Shown here: positions 63,952 through 64,000 of the stretch, piece by piece
How positions within the stretch are numbered: position 1 is the first letter of the stretch
Layout: each line of letters opens with the position of its first letter
From: Sinorhizobium sojae CCBAU 05684
GTDB lineage: Bacteria; Pseudomonadota; Alphaproteobacteria; Rhizobiales; Rhizobiaceae
Assembly (NCBI RefSeq): GCF_002288525.1
Contig: NZ_CP023067.1
Coordinates: 1,674,001 to 1,738,000 of the forward strand
Reading direction: 5' to 3'
DNA: 64,000 bases
The notes under the pieces: model-generated
The model's database searches: none
What the model saw: only the letters and a program-made list of their open reading frames with translations
Told to the model about the DNA's origin: nothing
Translations under genes and position numbers: made by a program

Positions 63952-64000
63952 TCAGATGGTGAATGCGGTGCGGAACGCTTCGAGCGCCGCTTCGGGGTCG
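63952..64000 (-). CDS. C-terminal end of a gene continuing past the window
   Basis: Only 15 codons are visible on the minus strand, ending ...DPEAALEAFRTAFTI and TGA at 63954-63952. The gene starts beyond 64000 and lies 29 bp before the inositol-dehydrogenase-like gene, so probably in one operon. A sugar-phosphate isomerase/epimerase would fit the context, but the piece is too short to name. Confidence 0.4.
   Translation of the reverse strand, partial: DPEAALEAFRTAFTI

Overview
The window looks like chromosome from a fast-growing rhizobium of the Sinorhizobium/Ensifer group. It is GC-rich and holds a block I recognise from S. meliloti: cytochrome bc1 (petABC), hemF, an Mla-type ABC operon, the PhoB-linked phospholipase C plcP, the chimeric NAD-malic enzyme dme, the quorum-sensing pair sinR/sinI, bluB, nadE, class II DAHP synthase, gor, rpiA, gph and fumC. 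A family of composite palindromic repeats resembling RIME elements recurs between genes. I assign no species; gene order and family knowledge are from memory, not a search.

Layout. 1-9 kb: 3' end of a giant coiled-coil protein, a VOC protein, petABC (minus) and two ABC exporters (minus). 9-15 kb: a striking 27-bp inverted-repeat structure, trmL, a soxR/flavoprotein pair sharing a textbook SoxR promoter, an MFS carrier, hemF and a BON protein. 14.7-18.9 kb: four-gene Mla-like lipid transport operon (minus). 19-22 kb: dipeptide epimerase, MFS carrier, plcP. 22.5-26.6 kb: dme, sinR, sinI. 27-34 kb: DUF2865 protein, bluB behind a cobalamin riboswitch, a beta-propeller protein, nadE, and an LTA-synthase-like enzyme with a PHO-box-like array in its promoter region. 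34-37 kb: TadE/TadG-like pair and an unknown HTH-like protein. 37-48.7 kb: GFA protein, DAHP synthase, gor, DUF2059 protein, rpiA, gph, L,D-transpeptidase, fumC and a diguanylate cyclase whose Shine-Dalgarno lies in a hairpin.

48.9-64 kb reads as more variable: a class C beta-lactamase-like protein, a four-gene peptide/metallophore-type ABC importer, an RND pump with a divergent TetR regulator, an orphan FabF with an SDR, then an inositol-dehydrogenase-like cluster on the opposite strand. Two apparent breakpoints lie here: a short ORF coupled to the importer and running into the RND gene, and a join near 62.57-62.63 kb where a Rossmann-type gene start and an RpiR regulator are both cut short.

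The genes mix core metabolism (respiration, TCA, heme, NAD, aromatic, pentose phosphate, cobalamin) with envelope and signalling functions. Phosphate limitation is a likely theme (plcP plus two PHO-like sites). I see no tRNA, rRNA, CRISPR array, phage or insertion sequence, and no clear multi-gene system that is plainly undescribed; the best unexplained signals are the 9.4 kb structured element, the SD-masking hairpin at 47.55 kb and the truncated-gene junction at 62.6 kb.
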